Shown here: piece after piece, positions 23,121-31,520 of the stretch | Position numbering within the stretch: position 1 is the stretch's first letter | How the letters are laid out: the number at the start of each line of letters is the position of its first letter | Source of the DNA: Treponema sp. UBA6852 | GTDB lineage: Bacteria > Spirochaetota > Spirochaetia > Treponematales > Treponemataceae | Length of the DNA stretch: 57,031 nucleotides | Assembly: GCA_002449305.1 (NCBI GenBank) | Contig: DKDI01000044.1 | Coordinates: 1 to 57,031 of the forward strand | Direction: 5' to 3' | Translations under genes and position numbers: made by a program | Notes under the pieces: model-generated | Database searches by the model: none | The model's input: only the letters and a program-made list of their open reading frames with translations | Told to the model about the DNA's origin: nothing

Positions 23121-23765
23121 CTAAACTGATCTGATGTCCTTTATTTCAGCGTTATTGGATTCAAGCAAAGATTTTAATTCCACTTCGGAAATATTTGAAA
23201 CTTTTACAGTAACAGTTCTGTGCTTGGAATCGCTGGCATCAGAAGTTACAAGTGAAACAATGTTTCCATTTTTTTCCGCAATAGCCGCAGCAAGTTTTGC
23301 AAGTTCGCCAGGGATTTCATTGACAACTGCAACTGCTCGCACGCCAGGAGTTCTTGTGTTGAACATATCGATAAATGTCGCAAACAAATCGGATTCAGTT
23401 ACAACACCAACAAGAAGATTTTCCTTTACAACTGGAAGACAACTGATTCCGTAGTCATTCATAAGACGGGCGGCTTCTTCAACAGTTTGGTTTGCTGTTG
23501 TTGTCTTTACAGATTTTACCATTGTTTTTTCAACTGAAAGCTTGCTTAGCAAATATCCAAGTTCAAACATATCAAGGCTTGTTGCCGCGCTAGGAGAAGC
23601 TTTCGCCAAATCAGTATTTGTAATAATTCCAACGAGTGCGCCGCTTCTGTCAACAACAGGAAGCTTTTTTATTTTGTTTCTGCTCATAGTTTCTTTTGCT
23701 TCAAGAACAGAAGCTTCTGGTTCGATTGTTATAGGATTTTCAGTCATAACATCTTTTACTAGCAT
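23121..23765 (-). CDS. Tandem CBS plus ACT domain protein (AcuB-like)
   Basis: A 214-residue protein. Two CBS motifs occupy ~1-135 (LVKDVMTENPITIEPEASV; KKLPVVDRSGALVGIITNTDLA; then SCLPVVKENLLVGVVTESDLF). An ACT-like domain covers ~140-212 (VRAVAVVNEIPGELAKLAAAIAEKNGNIVSL). CBS pairs bind adenine nucleotides and ACT domains often bind amino acids. It is the last gene of the branched-chain amino acid transport operon, two bases after livF, with its GGAGG inside the livF end. A role as an amino-acid or energy sensor for the transporter or its pathway is inference. Confidence 0.88.
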   Translation of the reverse strand: MLVKDVMTENPITIEPEASVLEAKETMSRNKIKKLPVVDRSGALVGIITNTDLAKASPSAATSLDMFELGYLLSKLSVEKTMVKSVKTTTANQTVEEAARLMNDYGISCLPVVKENLLVGVVTESDLFATFIDMFNTRTPGVRAVAVVNEIPGELAKLAAAIAEKNGNIVSLVTSDASDSKHRTVTVKVSNISEVELKSLLESNNAEIKDIRSV

Positions 23766-23767
23766 AA

Positions 23768-24478
23768 TCAGCCTCCTAAATATGCAGATTTTACTGCACT
23801 GTCTTTTATCAAGTCTTGAGCGTTTCCACTTTTTGAAATCACGCCTGTTTCAAGTATATATGCACGGTTGGCAATTGACAACGCTTTGTATGCATTCTGC
23901 TCAACCAAAAGAATTGTTGTTCCTGCCGAGCTGATTTTTTCAATTATGTTGAAAATTTCATCAACAAGGATTGGGGCAAGTCCCATGCTTGGCTCATCAA
24001 GCAAAAGAAGCGACGGTTTTGACATAAGCGCGCGGGCCATTGCAAGCATCTGCTGTTCACCGCCGGAAAGTGTTCCTGAAATTTGTCCTATTCTCTCTTT
24101 TAAACGCGGAAAAAGCTCAAAGCACCATTCCATGTCAGTTTTGACTGCGTCTTTGTCCTTGCGTGAATAAGCACCCATTTCAAGGTTTTCTTTTACGCTC
24201 ATATTTGCAAAAACCCTGCGGCCTTCCGGAACTTGAATAAGCCCAAGCTGAACAATTTTGTCCGCGCTCATATTCGTTATGTCTTTTCCTTCAAATTTTA
24301 TTGTTCCGCTTGACTTTTTTACAAGGTTGCTGATTGAATGAAGCGTTGTGGTTTTTCCAGCTCCGTTTGAACCTATGAGTGTAATGACTTCGCCTTTTTC
24401 AACATTGAAAGAAATTCCTTTTAATGCCTTGATTGCTCCATAAGAAACAACAAGATTTTCAACTTCAAGCATGCTCAT
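23768..24478 (-). CDS. livF: Branched-chain amino acid ABC transporter ATPase LivF
   Basis: A 236-residue ATPase that powers branched-chain amino acid import together with LivG. Walker A LIGSNGAGKTTT, signature LSGGEQQMLAMARAL, Walker B LLLLDEPSMGL and a switch His region are all present. The start is the ATG at 24478, behind GGAGG, giving MSMLEVENLVVSYG; the frame continues upstream without a suitable ribosome site. It overlaps the end of livG by 14 bases. Confidence 0.95.
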   Translation of the reverse strand: MSMLEVENLVVSYGAIKALKGISFNVEKGEVITLIGSNGAGKTTTLHSISNLVKKSSGTIKFEGKDITNMSADKIVQLGLIQVPEGRRVFANMSVKENLEMGAYSRKDKDAVKTDMEWCFELFPRLKERIGQISGTLSGGEQQMLAMARALMSKPSLLLLDEPSMGLAPILVDEIFNIIEKISSAGTTILLVEQNAYKALSIANRAYILETGVISKSGNAQDLIKDSAVKSAYLGG

Positions 24479-25301
24479 TTTTTCCTCCAACATCTTCATA
24501 GCCAGAACCAAGATATGCTTTTATAACTTCTTCATTTGACTGAATTTCAGCAGGAAGCCCAGAAGCAATTACACGTCCGTAGTTTAAAACCATGAGTCTC
24601 TCGCAAATTCCCATTACAAGCTTCATGTCGTGCTCAATCAAAAGAACTGTGAGATTAAATTTTTTGCGGATAAACGAAATCAGTTCCATAAGCTCTTCTG
24701 TTTCCTGACCGTTCATTCCAGCAGCCGGCTCATCAAGCAAAAGAAGCTTTGGATTGGAAGCAAGAGCACGGCAAATTTCAAGTTTGCGCTGTTCTCCATA
24801 AGGCAAGTTGTGCGCAAGCTCATTTTTCTTGGAATCAAGATGAAAAATAGAAAGTAAAAGATCCGTTTTTTCCTGCATGATTTTTTCGTCATTGCGGAAT
24901 TTTTTGGTTCTGAGCAAAACATCAAGCGGCGTAACAGTTCTAGTTTGGTGAAGTGCAATTTTTATGTTTTCAGCGGCAGTCAAATGACCAAAAAGCCTGA
25001 TATTCTGAAATGTGCGGGCTATGCCTATTCTATTTAACTGGGCAGGCGACTTTCCGCTTACAACCTGAATATTTCCGTCGCGTCCAACAAATGTAATTGT
25101 TCCAGAAGTCGGCTTATAAATTCCCGAAAGCATATTGAAAACTGTTGTTTTTCCAGCTCCGTTCGGACCAATAAGTCCAATCAATTCGCCCTGATAAAGC
25201 TCAAGGTCAAAATCACTTACGGCGCGCAAACCGCCAAAAACAATCGAAATATCTTTTGCACGAAGAAGAAGCTCTTTTTTTTCTGTAGAAACTGCGCTCA
25301 T
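24465..25301 (-). CDS. livG: Branched-chain amino acid ABC transporter ATPase LivG
   Basis: A 278-residue ATPase partner of LivF. Walker A LIGPNGAGKTTVFN, signature LPYGEQRKLEICRAL, Walker B LLLLDEPAAGM and the LivG-type C-terminal segment VLNYGRVIASGLPAEI are present. AAGGAGGA lies upstream of the ATG. The start overlaps the livM stop by four bases (ATGA), implying coupled translation. Confidence 0.96.
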   Translation of the reverse strand: MSAVSTEKKELLLRAKDISIVFGGLRAVSDFDLELYQGELIGLIGPNGAGKTTVFNMLSGIYKPTSGTITFVGRDGNIQVVSGKSPAQLNRIGIARTFQNIRLFGHLTAAENIKIALHQTRTVTPLDVLLRTKKFRNDEKIMQEKTDLLLSIFHLDSKKNELAHNLPYGEQRKLEICRALASNPKLLLLDEPAAGMNGQETEELMELISFIRKKFNLTVLLIEHDMKLVMGICERLMVLNYGRVIASGLPAEIQSNEEVIKAYLGSGYEDVGGKNEHA

Positions 25302-26314
25302 TTTCTTCCTCCTTGCTTTTTAAACAATCTGGCAAAAAATCCAGGAATTCCATCGTATATTTTTATAAAGCTCAATTCTTTTGTTCCAAGAAGCCCCTGC
25401 GGACGGAAAAGCATTACAAAAATCAGAACAACTGGATAAATAAGCAAACGATAATCGCGCAAGAATCTAAGAGCTTCCTGAAGAATTGTAAGAACAAAAG
25501 CCGCAAGAATTCCACCGGTTATGCTTCCCATTCCGCCCAAAACAACGAAAATCAAATCATTAATTGAGTTATTAAAAGAAGCCAAATCAGGTTTTATGAA
25601 TCCAATAAACGGAGCATAAAGAGCACCTCCAATTCCAGCAATAAATGAAGCGATTACGAAACCTGTCATTTTATAGCGGAAAACTCCGATTCCATTGCTG
25701 TTTGCCGCAACTTCATCTTCACGCACTGCAAGAATCGCCCTTCCGTAAGTTGAACGCAAAAAATTCTGAAGAAGAACAACAATCACAACAAGCGAGCCAA
25801 TCACCGCAAGATAAGAAATTGATGCGCTGTGGTCAAGTGAAGTTGTAAAAATCGTGCTGAATTGTTTTCCATTCGGGCCGCCTGTTATAGACTTTAAATT
25901 TATAAGGCAAACTCTGATAATTTCACCAAAGGCAAGCGTTACAATCGCAAGATAATCGCCTTCAAGTTTAAGTGTTGGAAATCCAATCAAGAACCCCAAG
26001 AATGCCGCAATAAGACCGCCAAGCAAAATGCTCACAGGCAAAGGAATTCCGGCTTCTGTAAGAATAATAACTGAATATGCTCCAAGCGCCTGAAATCCGG
26101 CCTGTCCCAAAGAAAGCTGTCCTGTAATTCCACAGATAACATTTACACTGATTGCCATGATTGCATTTACACCGCCAAGAGTTATAATCTGAGCAGTGTA
26201 AGCATCTATCAGAGGCATTCCAAGCGGCAAATCCATAAGAACCGCAGGAACTGCAATGCAGACAAAGGCGATAACAAAAAGAATTATTGTATTTCTAGTA
26301 AACTTGTCTTTCAT
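25298..26314 (-). CDS. livM: Branched-chain amino acid ABC transporter permease LivM
   Basis: A 338-residue inner-membrane permease with about nine to ten hydrophobic helices. The LivM-type core GQLSLGQAGFQALGAY, the loop VREDEVAANSNGIGV (EAA-like contact with the ATPases) and GGMGSITGGILAAF are visible. AGGAG precedes the ATG. It lies ten bases after livH. Confidence 0.95.
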   Translation of the reverse strand: MKDKFTRNTIILFVIAFVCIAVPAVLMDLPLGMPLIDAYTAQIITLGGVNAIMAISVNVICGITGQLSLGQAGFQALGAYSVIILTEAGIPLPVSILLGGLIAAFLGFLIGFPTLKLEGDYLAIVTLAFGEIIRVCLINLKSITGGPNGKQFSTIFTTSLDHSASISYLAVIGSLVVIVVLLQNFLRSTYGRAILAVREDEVAANSNGIGVFRYKMTGFVIASFIAGIGGALYAPFIGFIKPDLASFNNSINDLIFVVLGGMGSITGGILAAFVLTILQEALRFLRDYRLLIYPVVLIFVMLFRPQGLLGTKELSFIKIYDGIPGFFARLFKKQGGRK

Positions 26315-26324
26315 TCCGCCGCTC

Positions 26325-27215
26325 CTAAACTTTTACAACTTCTTTTTTACCAAGCAAACCTGCTGGCTTAACAAGAAGAATTACAATTAAAATGCAGTAA
26401 GAAATGGCATCGGCATACTGTGAAGAAATATAAGCCTTGGTCATAGTTTCCGCAATTCCAAGAATAACACCGCCAACCATTGCGCCAGGAATAGAACCAA
26501 TTCCGCCTAAAACAGCCGCAACAAATGCTTTGAGTCCAGGAATATATCCCATGAACGGATCAACTTGCGGATAAGCAGTTGCATACAAAACTCCGCCCGC
26601 TCCAGCAAGAACTGAACCTATTACAAATGTAATTGCAATCGTTTTATTTACGTTTACACCCATAAGACTTGCGGCTCCAAGGTCATAGCTTACAGCGCGC
26701 ATGGCACGTCCTGTTTTTGTGTAATTGATTATGTAATTCAAAATTACCATAAGAACTGCTGAAGAAATAATTACAATCAGCTGAATATTGCTTATCTGCA
26801 CTGAACCAAATGTAAAAAATTTTGTTTCCATTGTAGGGAATTGACGTGGGTTCGGTCCTACAAAAGGAAGAACACGCATAGCATTCTGAAGAATAAGTTC
26901 AACCGCGATCGCCGTAATAAGAGAATTTAAACGTGGCGCATTTCTCAAAGGTCTGTAGGCACAACGCTCAATAGCAAGACTTAAAACCGCGCAGACAATC
27001 ATTGCGCCCAAAAATGCAAGAACAAGCCCAAGCGGAGTCGGACCTGTCGCAGTCAAAACAAAGTATCCTGTATAAGCTCCAATCATCATAACATCGCCAT
27101 GAGCAAAGTTAATGAGCTTTACTATTCCATATACCATTGTATACCCAAGAGCAATCAAGGCATATATGCTGCCCAAAGAAAGCCCGTTGACAAGTTGCTT
27201 AAAAAAAGTATCCAA
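26325..27215 (-). CDS. livH: Branched-chain amino acid ABC transporter permease LivH
   Basis: A 296-residue inner-membrane permease. GLSLGSIYALIALGYTMVYG, LINFAHGDVMMIGAY, a RAVSYDLGAASLMGVNV loop and VLGGIGSIPGAMVGG identify LivH. The start is taken as the TTG at 27213-27215 because GGAGG lies five bases upstream; a TTG four codons earlier would put the Shine-Dalgarno inside the coding sequence. It is preceded by a terminator-like hairpin after livK. Confidence 0.92.
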   Translation of the reverse strand: MDTFFKQLVNGLSLGSIYALIALGYTMVYGIVKLINFAHGDVMMIGAYTGYFVLTATGPTPLGLVLAFLGAMIVCAVLSLAIERCAYRPLRNAPRLNSLITAIAVELILQNAMRVLPFVGPNPRQFPTMETKFFTFGSVQISNIQLIVIISSAVLMVILNYIINYTKTGRAMRAVSYDLGAASLMGVNVNKTIAITFVIGSVLAGAGGVLYATAYPQVDPFMGYIPGLKAFVAAVLGGIGSIPGAMVGGVILGIAETMTKAYISSQYADAISYCILIVILLVKPAGLLGKKEVVKV

Positions 27216-27263
27216 CGTATCCTCCAAGAAAAAAATCCTACTGATTTTACTATAAATTCATAA

Positions 27264-27302
27264 AAATAAAAAGGGGCGTTCCTCAATTAAGAAGAACACC
27301 CC
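27264..27302 (-). terminator. Terminator/attenuator hairpin between livK and livH
   Basis: Minus-strand stem GGGGTGTTC/GAACGCCCC with a 12-base loop, followed by TTTTTATTTTTA. Partial read-through would give much more binding protein than membrane subunits. Confidence 0.82.
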
Positions 27303-27336
27303 ATTGTGTCAGAATGTTAAAAACTGATTTTATTCA

Positions 27337-28479
27337 CTATTTGCTAATATCAACTGTAGCCGCATAAGCTGTAGAAAGTTTTCCGTTTTCCTTTACAAGC
27401 TTAATCATTACAGCCGATTTTACAGGATTTCGTTTTTCATCAAATACAATGTGTCCTGTTACGTAGTTTCCGTTAGTCTTTTCAAATGCGTCACGGATTT
27501 TTGCAGTATCTGTAGTTGTTCCAGATTTTTCCATTGCGTCCTTGAGCATATAAACACTGTCATATCCAAGAGCAGCAAAAGAGTTAGGAGATTTTCCGTA
27601 TTTTGCCTTGAAAGAATTTACGAATTTCTGAACAGCAGGACTGTCTGAATCTTCCGCATAGTGATTTGAATAATATCCGTTAAGAACTTCATCACCAGCA
27701 TTTCCAGTAAGTCCATCCCATCCGTCTGCGCCTACGATTGGAGTGTTTATTCCCTGGGCACGAAGCTGTTTTGCAATAAGAGCAACAGTTCCATAATAAT
27801 CAGGAAGATAAACTACATCAGGTTTTGCTGATTTTATTTTTGTAAGCTGAGCATTAAAATCCTTGTCGCCAGTATTATAAGATTCCTTTGCAACAACCTT
27901 TCCGCCCAAAGAAGTATACTCAGCAACAAAGTTTTCCATAAGACCTACAGAATAGTCGTTTCCAATATCATAAAGAACAGCCGCATTTTTTGTATTAAGA
28001 TTTGAAAATGCAAATTTTCCGCCGACTTTTCCCTGGAACGGATCGATAAAACAAGTGCGGAAAATGTAGTTTCCCGCGTCAGTTATTGCAGGAGCTGTTG
28101 CGGCAGGAGCAATCTGAAGCACTTTCTGAGCCTGAGCCTGCTTTGTAATAGCAATTGTACATCCAGAAGTAAGAGAACCGATTATAATGCGAGCTCTGTC
28201 TCTTGTAACAAGCTTTTTATATGCGTTTACTGATTTTGCAGCGTCGCCTTCATCATCTTCGCAGATAAACTGAACTTGCTGGCCGTTAATTCCTCCAGCC
28301 GCATTGATTTCAGAAACGGCAAGGTCAATTCCGTTTTTACATTCAACTCCATAAACTGCCACTGCACCAGAAAGAGGTGCAACTCCGCCGATTTTAACAG
28401 TTTTTCCCTTTGGTGCGGCAAATGCAACAGCAGAAAAAGCCATTGCGCCTAAAACTAATGCTTTTGAAAATTTACTCAT
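27337..28479 (-). CDS. livK: Branched-chain amino acid ABC transporter substrate-binding protein LivK/LivJ
   Basis: A 380-residue periplasmic binding protein of the Leu/Ile/Val type. The signal peptide ends in AFA with likely cleavage after residue 21. The mature part begins with the family pattern VKIGGVAPLSGAVAVYG, followed by AVSEINAAGGINGQQV, VTRDRARIIIGSLTSGCT and APAATAPAITD. The ATG at 28479 has GCAGGAGG directly upstream, so earlier in-frame starts are rejected. It is first in the liv operon and is followed by an attenuating hairpin. Confidence 0.96.
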   Translation of the reverse strand: MSKFSKALVLGAMAFSAVAFAAPKGKTVKIGGVAPLSGAVAVYGVECKNGIDLAVSEINAAGGINGQQVQFICEDDEGDAAKSVNAYKKLVTRDRARIIIGSLTSGCTIAITKQAQAQKVLQIAPAATAPAITDAGNYIFRTCFIDPFQGKVGGKFAFSNLNTKNAAVLYDIGNDYSVGLMENFVAEYTSLGGKVVAKESYNTGDKDFNAQLTKIKSAKPDVVYLPDYYGTVALIAKQLRAQGINTPIVGADGWDGLTGNAGDEVLNGYYSNHYAEDSDSPAVQKFVNSFKAKYGKSPNSFAALGYDSVYMLKDAMEKSGTTTDTAKIRDAFEKTNGNYVTGHIVFDEKRNPVKSAVMIKLVKENGKLSTAYAATVDISK

Positions 28480-28545
28480 AAATCCTCCTGCGGAATTTTT
28501 GCAAATAAAAATGCAACTTCCCACATCTATAATTTATGAGGCAAT

Positions 28546-28575
28546 TTTATACAATTGTTGAAATTTAGTAAACAA
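28546..28575 (-). promoter_or_regulatory. Candidate livK promoter
   Basis: Minus-strand TTGTTT (complement of 28570-28575), an 18-base spacer, and TATAAA (complement of 28546-28551). An alternative TTGTAT-17-TATAGA overlaps slightly downstream. The leader would be about 60 bases. Confidence 0.45.
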
Positions 28576-28591
28576 GAATTTTAAATATATT

Positions 28592-28627
28592 TAAAAAAAT
28601 ACAGCCGCCCTTAAAAAAAGGACGGCT
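28592..28627 (-). terminator. Terminator at the end of the S10-spc-alpha operon
   Basis: Minus-strand stem AGCCGTCCTT/AAGGGCGGCT (one wobble pair) with a short T loop, followed by a T-run. It lies 22 bases past the zinc-ribbon gene and just before the livK promoter. Confidence 0.88.
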
Positions 28628-28649
28628 TTGAAGCTGAATACAAATAGAA

Positions 28650-28898
28650 TTATGCTTCAGCAGGTGCTTCTGTTTCAGCGGCAGGAGCAGCTTCAGCAGC
28701 GGCTTTTTTAGCAAGTTTTGCTTCTACCTGAGCTTTGTTTTTAAGAGCAGCCTTACAGAACTTGCAAATCTTAACTTTTTTTCCGTCTATTTCCTGATCG
28801 TACAAAGTCTTAATCTGCTGTTTTCCACAAACAGGGCAAACTCCGCGACCATGATTAGGATCTTTACGGATTCCAGTTCCACGATGAGCTTTAGACAT
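28650..28898 (-). CDS. Small zinc-ribbon protein of unknown function, 3' end of the ribosomal operon
   Basis: An 82-residue protein I cannot name. A basic N-terminus (SKAHRGTGIRKDPNHGRG) leads into a C4 zinc ribbon, CPVCGKQQ at ~21-24 and CKFC at ~46-49. An Ala/Lys and then Ala/Glu/Pro-rich tail (~55-82) resembles those of the L10 and L7/L12 proteins here. AAGGAG precedes the ATG, ten bases after rplQ. The basic and zinc-ribbon character and its place in the operon suggest a ribosome-associated or RNA-binding protein, which is inference. Confidence 0.85.
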   Translation of the reverse strand: MSKAHRGTGIRKDPNHGRGVCPVCGKQQIKTLYDQEIDGKKVKICKFCKAALKNKAQVEAKLAKKAAAEAAPAAETEAPAEA

Positions 28899-28908
28899 TG
28901 CTTACTCC

Positions 28909-29340
28909 TTATGCGTCAGCTTTTTCAGCTTTTTTTGCAGACTTTTTAGCGGCTTTTTCTTCTTCAGCTGAAGAATCAGGCAGCTTGTAGTCAACCAATT
29001 CAAAAATTACAGTGTCTGCCGCATCACCCTGGCGGAATCCAAGTTTAAGGATGCGTGTGTAACCGCCGTTGCGTTCCTTCATGCGAGGTCCGATTTCTGT
29101 AAAAAGCTTGTTCAGAATCTTCTCATCAGCAATAAATTTAGCAACAGTTCTTCTGTTGTGAACAGAATCAACTTTTGCACGTGTAATTAATTTTTCTGCG
29201 GCTTTGCGTACTTCTTTAGCCTTAGCTTCTGTTGTAGTAATGCGCTCATATCTAAAAAGCGAAGTTACCATGTTGCGAGTCATTGCGCGGCGATGGGCTG
29301 TTGTACGTGAAAGCGGATTAAATCCATTTCTGTGGTTCAT
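28909..29340 (-). CDS. rplQ: 50S ribosomal protein L17
   Basis: A 143-residue protein. GFNPLSRTTAHRRAMTRNMVTSLF and the ERNGGYTRILKLGFRQGDAA segment are L17 signatures. Residues ~115-143 are a Lys/Ala/Glu-rich extension past the bacterial core. The start overlaps the rpoA stop by four bases (ATGA), so translation is coupled. Confidence 0.96.
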   Translation of the reverse strand: MNHRNGFNPLSRTTAHRRAMTRNMVTSLFRYERITTTEAKAKEVRKAAEKLITRAKVDSVHNRRTVAKFIADEKILNKLFTEIGPRMKERNGGYTRILKLGFRQGDAADTVIFELVDYKLPDSSAEEEKAAKKSAKKAEKADA

Positions 29341-30383
29341 TCGTTTTCGTCCTTATGTTTACCTAAGTCAACATCTTTAAGGTGGCTATAATCAGTCATT
29401 CCAAGAGTCAAGCCATGCTCTTCAAGTTTTGCTTTGATTTCTTCAAGGCTCTTTTTTCCGAAGTTACGAGTTTTTGTAATGTCGTCTTCAGTTTTCTTGG
29501 TCAACTCACCAATTGTTCTAATGTTTGCATTCTTAAGACAGTTTGAACTGCGAACAGAAAGCTCAAGCTCTTCTACCGAAGTATTAAGAAGCTGGCGAAT
29601 CTTTTCGTCCCCTTCATCAAGCTCATCGCTGCCAGAATACTCACTTTCATTAAAGTTGACAAAAATAGCAAAATAATCTTTAGCAATTTTTGCAGCTTCA
29701 GCAAGCGCATCTTCTGGAGTAATTGAACCATCAGTCCAAATCTCAAGAATCAGTTTATCATAGTCGTTTCGCTGTCCTACACGGCAAGGTTCAATTGAAT
29801 ACTTAACCTTTGGCACAGGCGTAAAGATACAGTCCATTGCAATTGTACCAACAATTTCAATGTAATGTTCGTTTACTTCAGCAGGAACATAACCTCTTCC
29901 AAGGTCAACCTGGAACTCAATCTCAAGATGCGCGCCTTCCATCATGGTAAAGATTTCAAGATCTTTAGACATAATTTCAAGCTGACCTTCTTTCGCCAAG
30001 TCATCACTTTTTACAGTGCCAGGTCCTTTGAATTCATAGAAGAAAGTTTCCTGCTCAACGTCCCGCGGCAGGCGCAAACGAATCTGTTTCAAACTGTTCA
30101 AAACTTCCAAAGTATCTTCTGAAATATTTGGAATTGTCTCGAACTCGCTGGAAATTACATGAGGAACACCGTCTGCATCATAAGAAGTAATACGAACTGA
30201 AGAAATTGCATATCCCTGAATAGAAGAAAGAAGTACACGGCGGAGTGTGTTTCCGACTGTTGTACCAAATCCTGGCTCAAATGGATACGCAGTGAACTTT
30301 CCGTAATTCGGATTGTTCTCCAGATGTTCAAATATAATTCCCTTCGGTTTCTTAAAACCCTTAAGCAGATTTTTGCGAGCCAA
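29337..30383 (-). CDS. rpoA: DNA-directed RNA polymerase alpha subunit
   Basis: A 348-residue protein. The N-terminal dimerisation domain (~1-235) includes TVGNTLRRVLLSSIQGYA. The C-terminal domain (~265-330) has ELSVRSSNCLKNANIRTIGELT and the helix-hairpin-helix that touches UP elements and activators. The start is TTG at 30381-30383, six bases after AGGAG, with no nearby ATG. It is preceded by a 92-base gap with two hairpins, longer than most gaps in this operon. Confidence 0.97.
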   Translation of the reverse strand: MARKNLLKGFKKPKGIIFEHLENNPNYGKFTAYPFEPGFGTTVGNTLRRVLLSSIQGYAISSVRITSYDADGVPHVISSEFETIPNISEDTLEVLNSLKQIRLRLPRDVEQETFFYEFKGPGTVKSDDLAKEGQLEIMSKDLEIFTMMEGAHLEIEFQVDLGRGYVPAEVNEHYIEIVGTIAMDCIFTPVPKVKYSIEPCRVGQRNDYDKLILEIWTDGSITPEDALAEAAKIAKDYFAIFVNFNESEYSGSDELDEGDEKIRQLLNTSVEELELSVRSSNCLKNANIRTIGELTKKTEDDITKTRNFGKKSLEEIKAKLEEHGLTLGMTDYSHLKDVDLGKHKDENE

Positions 30384-30475
30384 TCTGAACTCCTTATTTA
30401 TCCCGAAAAACTGAAAAAACAGAATTCCGGGCTTGCATTATCATTAACCGGAACTTAAAGAACCGGTTATCGTCA
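30384..30475 (-). other. rpsK-rpoA spacer with two hairpins
   Basis: On the minus strand, AACCGG pairs with CCGGTT across an 11-base loop. Further on, CCCGGAA pairs with TTCGGG across a U-rich loop, just ahead of the rpoA ribosome site. It may set rpoA translation or be a processing site. rpsD, often located here, is absent. Confidence 0.5.
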
Positions 30476-30859
30476 TTACATGCGGCGTGTCTTGCGCGGA
30501 CGGCATCCGTTATGAGGAATCGGAGTAATATCAGAAATTGATTTTACCTTGAGTCCCAATGTACCAAGAACACGTATTGCGTTTTCGCGGCCCATTCCAG
30601 GTCCTTTTACAAATACATGAACTTCACGCAAACCATAGCTTGCCGCACGCTGAACAGCAGTTTCTGCTACAGACTGTGCTGCAAATGGAGTAGATTTTTT
30701 TGCTCCTCTGAATCCCAAACCGCCAGAAGAAGCCCAAGCGATTGCGTTTCCTCTTAAGTCTGTGATTGTAACAATAGTGTTGTTGAAAGTAGCCTGAATA
30801 TAGATATTACCTTCAAAAACGCTTTTTTTCTCTTTTCTCTTTTTTACAGTTGTTGCCAT
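30476..30859 (-). CDS. rpsK: 30S ribosomal protein S11
   Basis: A 127-residue protein. IQATFNNTIVTITDLRGNAIAWASSG, GFRGAKKSTPFAAQ and the C-terminal ITPIPHNGCRPRKTRRM are diagnostic for S11, which binds the platform of the small subunit. The position between rpsM and rpoA is standard. Confidence 0.98.
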   Translation of the reverse strand: MATTVKKRKEKKSVFEGNIYIQATFNNTIVTITDLRGNAIAWASSGGLGFRGAKKSTPFAAQSVAETAVQRAASYGLREVHVFVKGPGMGRENAIRVLGTLGLKVKSISDITPIPHNGCRPRKTRRM

Positions 30860-30871
30860 CTGTTACCTCGC

Positions 30872-31240
30872 TTAAGCCTTCTTCTTGTTAGCAACGGTCT
30901 TTTTCTTACCTTTGCGTGTACGAGAATTGGTGCGTGTGCGCTGACCGCGGCAAGGAAGACCCTTACGGTGGCGAAGTCCACGATAGCTTCCAATATCCAT
31001 AAGACGTTTAATGTTAAGACCGATTTCAGAGCGAAGACGTCCTTCAGTCTTAAAATTCTCATCAATATATTTACGGAGCTTTGTAAGATCATCTTCTGAA
31101 AGATCATTCAAATGTGCATGTGGATCTACATTTGTCGCTTCGCAAATCTTATTAGCTGATGAACGGCCAATACCATATACGTATGTCAATGCGATATTGA
31201 CATGTTTGTTTGGGAGATCAACACCCGCAATACGTGCCAT
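30872..31240 (-). CDS. rpsM: 30S ribosomal protein S13
   Basis: A 122-residue protein. ARIAGVDLPNKHVNIALTYVYGIG at the start and GLPCRGQRTRTNSRTRKG near the end identify S13, the head protein that contacts the 50S subunit and P-site tRNA. GAGGAG precedes the ATG, within the rpmJ end. Confidence 0.98.
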   Translation of the reverse strand: MARIAGVDLPNKHVNIALTYVYGIGRSSANKICEATNVDPHAHLNDLSEDDLTKLRKYIDENFKTEGRLRSEIGLNIKRLMDIGSYRGLRHRKGLPCRGQRTRTNSRTRKGKKKTVANKKKA

Positions 31241-31250
31241 CAGTTACTCC

Positions 31251-31364
31251 TCAGCCCTGTCTCTGTTTATGCTTTGGGTTTTCGCAGATAATGCGGATAA
31301 TTCCGTTTCTCTTGATTACCTTGCATTTGTCGCAGATGGGCTTTACGCTGGTTCGTACTTTCAT
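31251..31364 (-). CDS. rpmJ: 50S ribosomal protein L36 (zinc-binding type)
   Basis: A 37-residue protein reading MKVRTSVKPICDKCKV at its start, then IRIICENPKHKQRQG. The Cys-x2-Cys...Cys-x4-His zinc ligand set is intact, so it is the C+ form. AAGGGGA precedes the ATG. It is short, but every residue class fits L36, and it sits between secY and rpsM, the family's usual place. Confidence 0.97.
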   Translation of the reverse strand: MKVRTSVKPICDKCKVIKRNGIIRIICENPKHKQRQG

Positions 31365-31445
31365 AAAAGTCCCCTTGGAAAACATGTATACATCGAATCA
31401 TGGCAATCCGAAGTGAAATTTCTACACCATGGATTACAATCCGAT

Positions 31446-31470
31446 GCACCGCTGTAAAAAACAGCAGTGC
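31446..31470 (-). promoter_or_regulatory. Hairpin in the secY-rpmJ spacer
   Basis: Minus-strand 10-bp stem GCACTGCTGT/ACAGCGGTGC with a five-T loop and no T-run after it. It lies in the 156-base gap between secY and rpmJ, where many bacteria carry adk, map and infA. It could be a regulatory leader or processing site for rpmJ-rpsM-rpsK-rpoA. Confidence 0.5.
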
Positions 31471-31520
31471 AATAATATAACATAATTTTCCTAACTTAAT
31501 CTAGTCCTAATCACGAAATT

